From positions 1-64,000 of the forward strand of contig JAIUOF010000007.1 of the NCBI GenBank assembly GCA_020161355.1: a stretch of 64,000 bases of DNA. Direction: 5' to 3'. Shown here in pieces: positions 62,893 through 64,000 of the stretch; positions within the stretch are counted from its first letter, which is position 1, and each line of letters starts with the position of its first letter. The translations under genes and the position numbers were made by a program. The notes under the pieces were generated by a model, which was given only the letters and a program-made list of their open reading frames with translations, made no database searches and had not been told where the DNA came from. The stretch comes from Bacteroidota bacterium (GTDB lineage: Bacteria; Bacteroidota; Bacteroidia; Cytophagales; Spirosomataceae).

Positions 62893-63714
62893 ATGATTAT
62901 GCACAAAAAAATATTTTGGTTTTTTCTGTTTTTTATAATCTCATTTGGCGGATTTGCTCAAATCGTGGCATCCGACAGCACTATTGCCGGAAAAGATACT
63001 TCCGGGAATCTAGAAATCATAAAATTAAAATACGATACGCTCAGTTATGCTGAGGAATACCGAAGAGACTATTGGCGATATCAGTCAGGCTTAAGATTTG
63101 GAATAAGCCAGGGCAGATTTTTTATTAATGAAAACACCATTGACCGCTTAAGTACCTCAGGAAACCCTGTAATTGATGAGCAGGGTAAAATCGTAAAAAA
63201 CGCTTTTATCAACAATGAAACATATAATACGGGATACAATGCCGGGGTTTTTATGCGAATGGTTCGCGGTTCATTCATGTTTCAGCCAGAGCTTACTTAT
63301 TCATTAAAATCCGGAATTTTTGATATTTTAAATAAAGATGGAAGCCTTAACAAACGAGTAAAAGGTGGTGTATCTTCCATTGATATTCCAACATTGATAG
63401 GAGTGAGGTCAAAAACCAGCAGAGTGTTTTTGGGACCAACGTTTAATTTCCCGTTTGCTATGAATTCGGACATGAAAAATGCCCTTAAAGATTTTAAAAA
63501 TGTTGAATCTCTGAATCATAAATTTTTCAACAGACCCATCATGAATTTCAATGTCGGCTTTGGCTTTGAATTCAACTCCTTTTTCTTTGATGTACGTTTT
63601 GAAAAGGGCATAAAGTCTTATTCTGTCCAAACACTCGGGCCAGTTAGCTCTCCAAAACTATTTGACCTCATGGTTGATGCCTTTCATTTCAATATTGGTT
63701 ATATCAAAAAATAA
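62893..63714 (+). CDS. Outer-membrane beta-barrel (PorT-like) protein
   Basis: 273 residues; a second ATG at 62899 gives an equally good signal peptide (IFWFFLFFIISFGGFAQ). The mature part shows about eight amphipathic strands with Gly/Phe-rich turns (YQSGLRFGISQGRFF, NTGYNAGVFMRM, SFMFQPELTYSLKSG, IDIPTLIGVR, FNVGFGFEFNSFFFDVRFEKG) and ends HFNIGYIKK. It resembles PorT-family and outer_membrane_beta-barrel_2 proteins of Bacteroidota; a role is not fixed. The patatin-like gene starts 45 bp later. Confidence 0.75.
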   Translation: MIMHKKIFWFFLFFIISFGGFAQIVASDSTIAGKDTSGNLEIIKLKYDTLSYAEEYRRDYWRYQSGLRFGISQGRFFINENTIDRLSTSGNPVIDEQGKIVKNAFINNETYNTGYNAGVFMRMVRGSFMFQPELTYSLKSGIFDILNKDGSLNKRVKGGVSSIDIPTLIGVRSKTSRVFLGPTFNFPFAMNSDMKNALKDFKNVESLNHKFFNRPIMNFNVGFGFEFNSFFFDVRFEKGIKSYSVQTLGPVSSPKLFDLMVDAFHFNIGYIKK

Positions 63715-63759
63715 TTTTTAGATTCCCGATTACAGCTTATTTTTGAAGAAAAAGACTTC

Positions 63760-64000
63760 ATGAAGGCTTTAGTTTTGGGCGGAGGCTCATTAAAAGGTGC
63801 CTGGCAAGTGGGTGCTATTCAAGCGGTTTTAGAAACAGGGTTTAAACCCGAAATGATTTATGGTATTTCTGCTGGGGCACTCAATGCATCCTTCATGGTC
63901 AATGAAGCCGGTCATCAGTTTGCAGCAAATAAATTTGTGGATTGGGATTTGGTCAATAAAAAACTGCTGAGATTCTGGCTTGAAAACATTACTAAACCCT
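63760..64000 (+). CDS. Patatin-like phospholipase (3' partial)
   Basis: 80 codons are visible before the window ends. MKALVLGGGSLKGAWQVGAI has the glycine-rich oxyanion loop, and GISAGALNA holds the G-x-S-x-G nucleophile (Ser in ISAG). These are the family hallmarks of patatin-like lipid acyl hydrolases. The catalytic Asp lies outside the window. Confidence 0.88.
   Translation, partial: MKALVLGGGSLKGAWQVGAIQAVLETGFKPEMIYGISAGALNASFMVNEAGHQFAANKFVDWDLVNKKLLRFWLENITKP

Overview
The window is chromosomal DNA of a Bacteroidota bacterium, most likely of the Cytophagales type. The evidence is: type IX secretion C-terminal sorting domains on two large secreted proteins; repeated Bacteroidota-type -7 promoter boxes (TAnnTTTG); almost no Shine-Dalgarno sequences; frequent TTG or GTG starts; a GH97 enzyme; a LytTR two-component pair; and families such as DUF4494 and RES/Xre. 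I see no transposase, integrase, phage structural gene, rRNA or CRISPR array.

Layout. 1-7.7 kb: the 3' part of a giant Ig-repeat adhesin with a type B sorting domain, then an OmpA/PD40/TPR envelope protein. 7.7-15.4 kb: housekeeping genes (mutY, HU, a TPR protein, a 29-residue basic ribosomal-type peptide, RNase G, a double thioredoxin, an EamA transporter, pyrH-frr). 15.6-22.3 kb: an electron-transfer module made of a GltD-like flavoprotein with ferredoxin domain, pyruvate:ferredoxin oxidoreductase, and a DHODH-like protein that lacks the usual catalytic loop. 22.4-28.1 kb: an AT-rich operon with its own promoter and two TAATG stop-start overlaps, encoding a DNA methyltransferase-like protein, a protein with two GHKL ATPase modules and a histidine-kinase H-box, and a divergent receiver-like protein. 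I do not recognise it as a named system, and it is the best candidate here for an undescribed conflict or regulatory system.

28.1-34.5 kb: a secreted M1 peptidase, an alpha/beta hydrolase, a VapBC module, a redoxin, an MscS channel and an RsmF-like rRNA methyltransferase. 34.5-43.5 kb: a cell-surface glycan region (membrane glycosyltransferase, methyltransferase, GT11, GT8-like, GT4 and GH99/WbsX-like proteins). The membrane glycosyltransferase lies between two direct copies of the rsmF 3' end, which suggests insertion or recombination. 43.6-50.2 kb: TonB receptor, QueD, LpxB, a lipoprotein, a solitary sufB, a DUF5694 protein. 50.2-53.7 kb: RES/Xre toxin-antitoxin, SDR, MtgA, a zeta-type toxin with a 49-residue partner, and tRNA-Gly(CCC). 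53.7-64 kb: GH97, small accessory genes, a ROK kinase, glycerate kinase coupled to a LytTR regulator and its sensor kinase, a divergent phosphatase/thioesterase pair sharing a palindromic promoter, an outer-membrane barrel, and the start of a patatin-like phospholipase.

Dispersed intergenic elements are also present: a roughly 100-bp repeat with a perfect hairpin (two copies), a C/G-rich palindrome before nifJ, and 8-bp TTAATGTG-type tandem repeats. Assignments rest on motifs read by eye; no database search was made.
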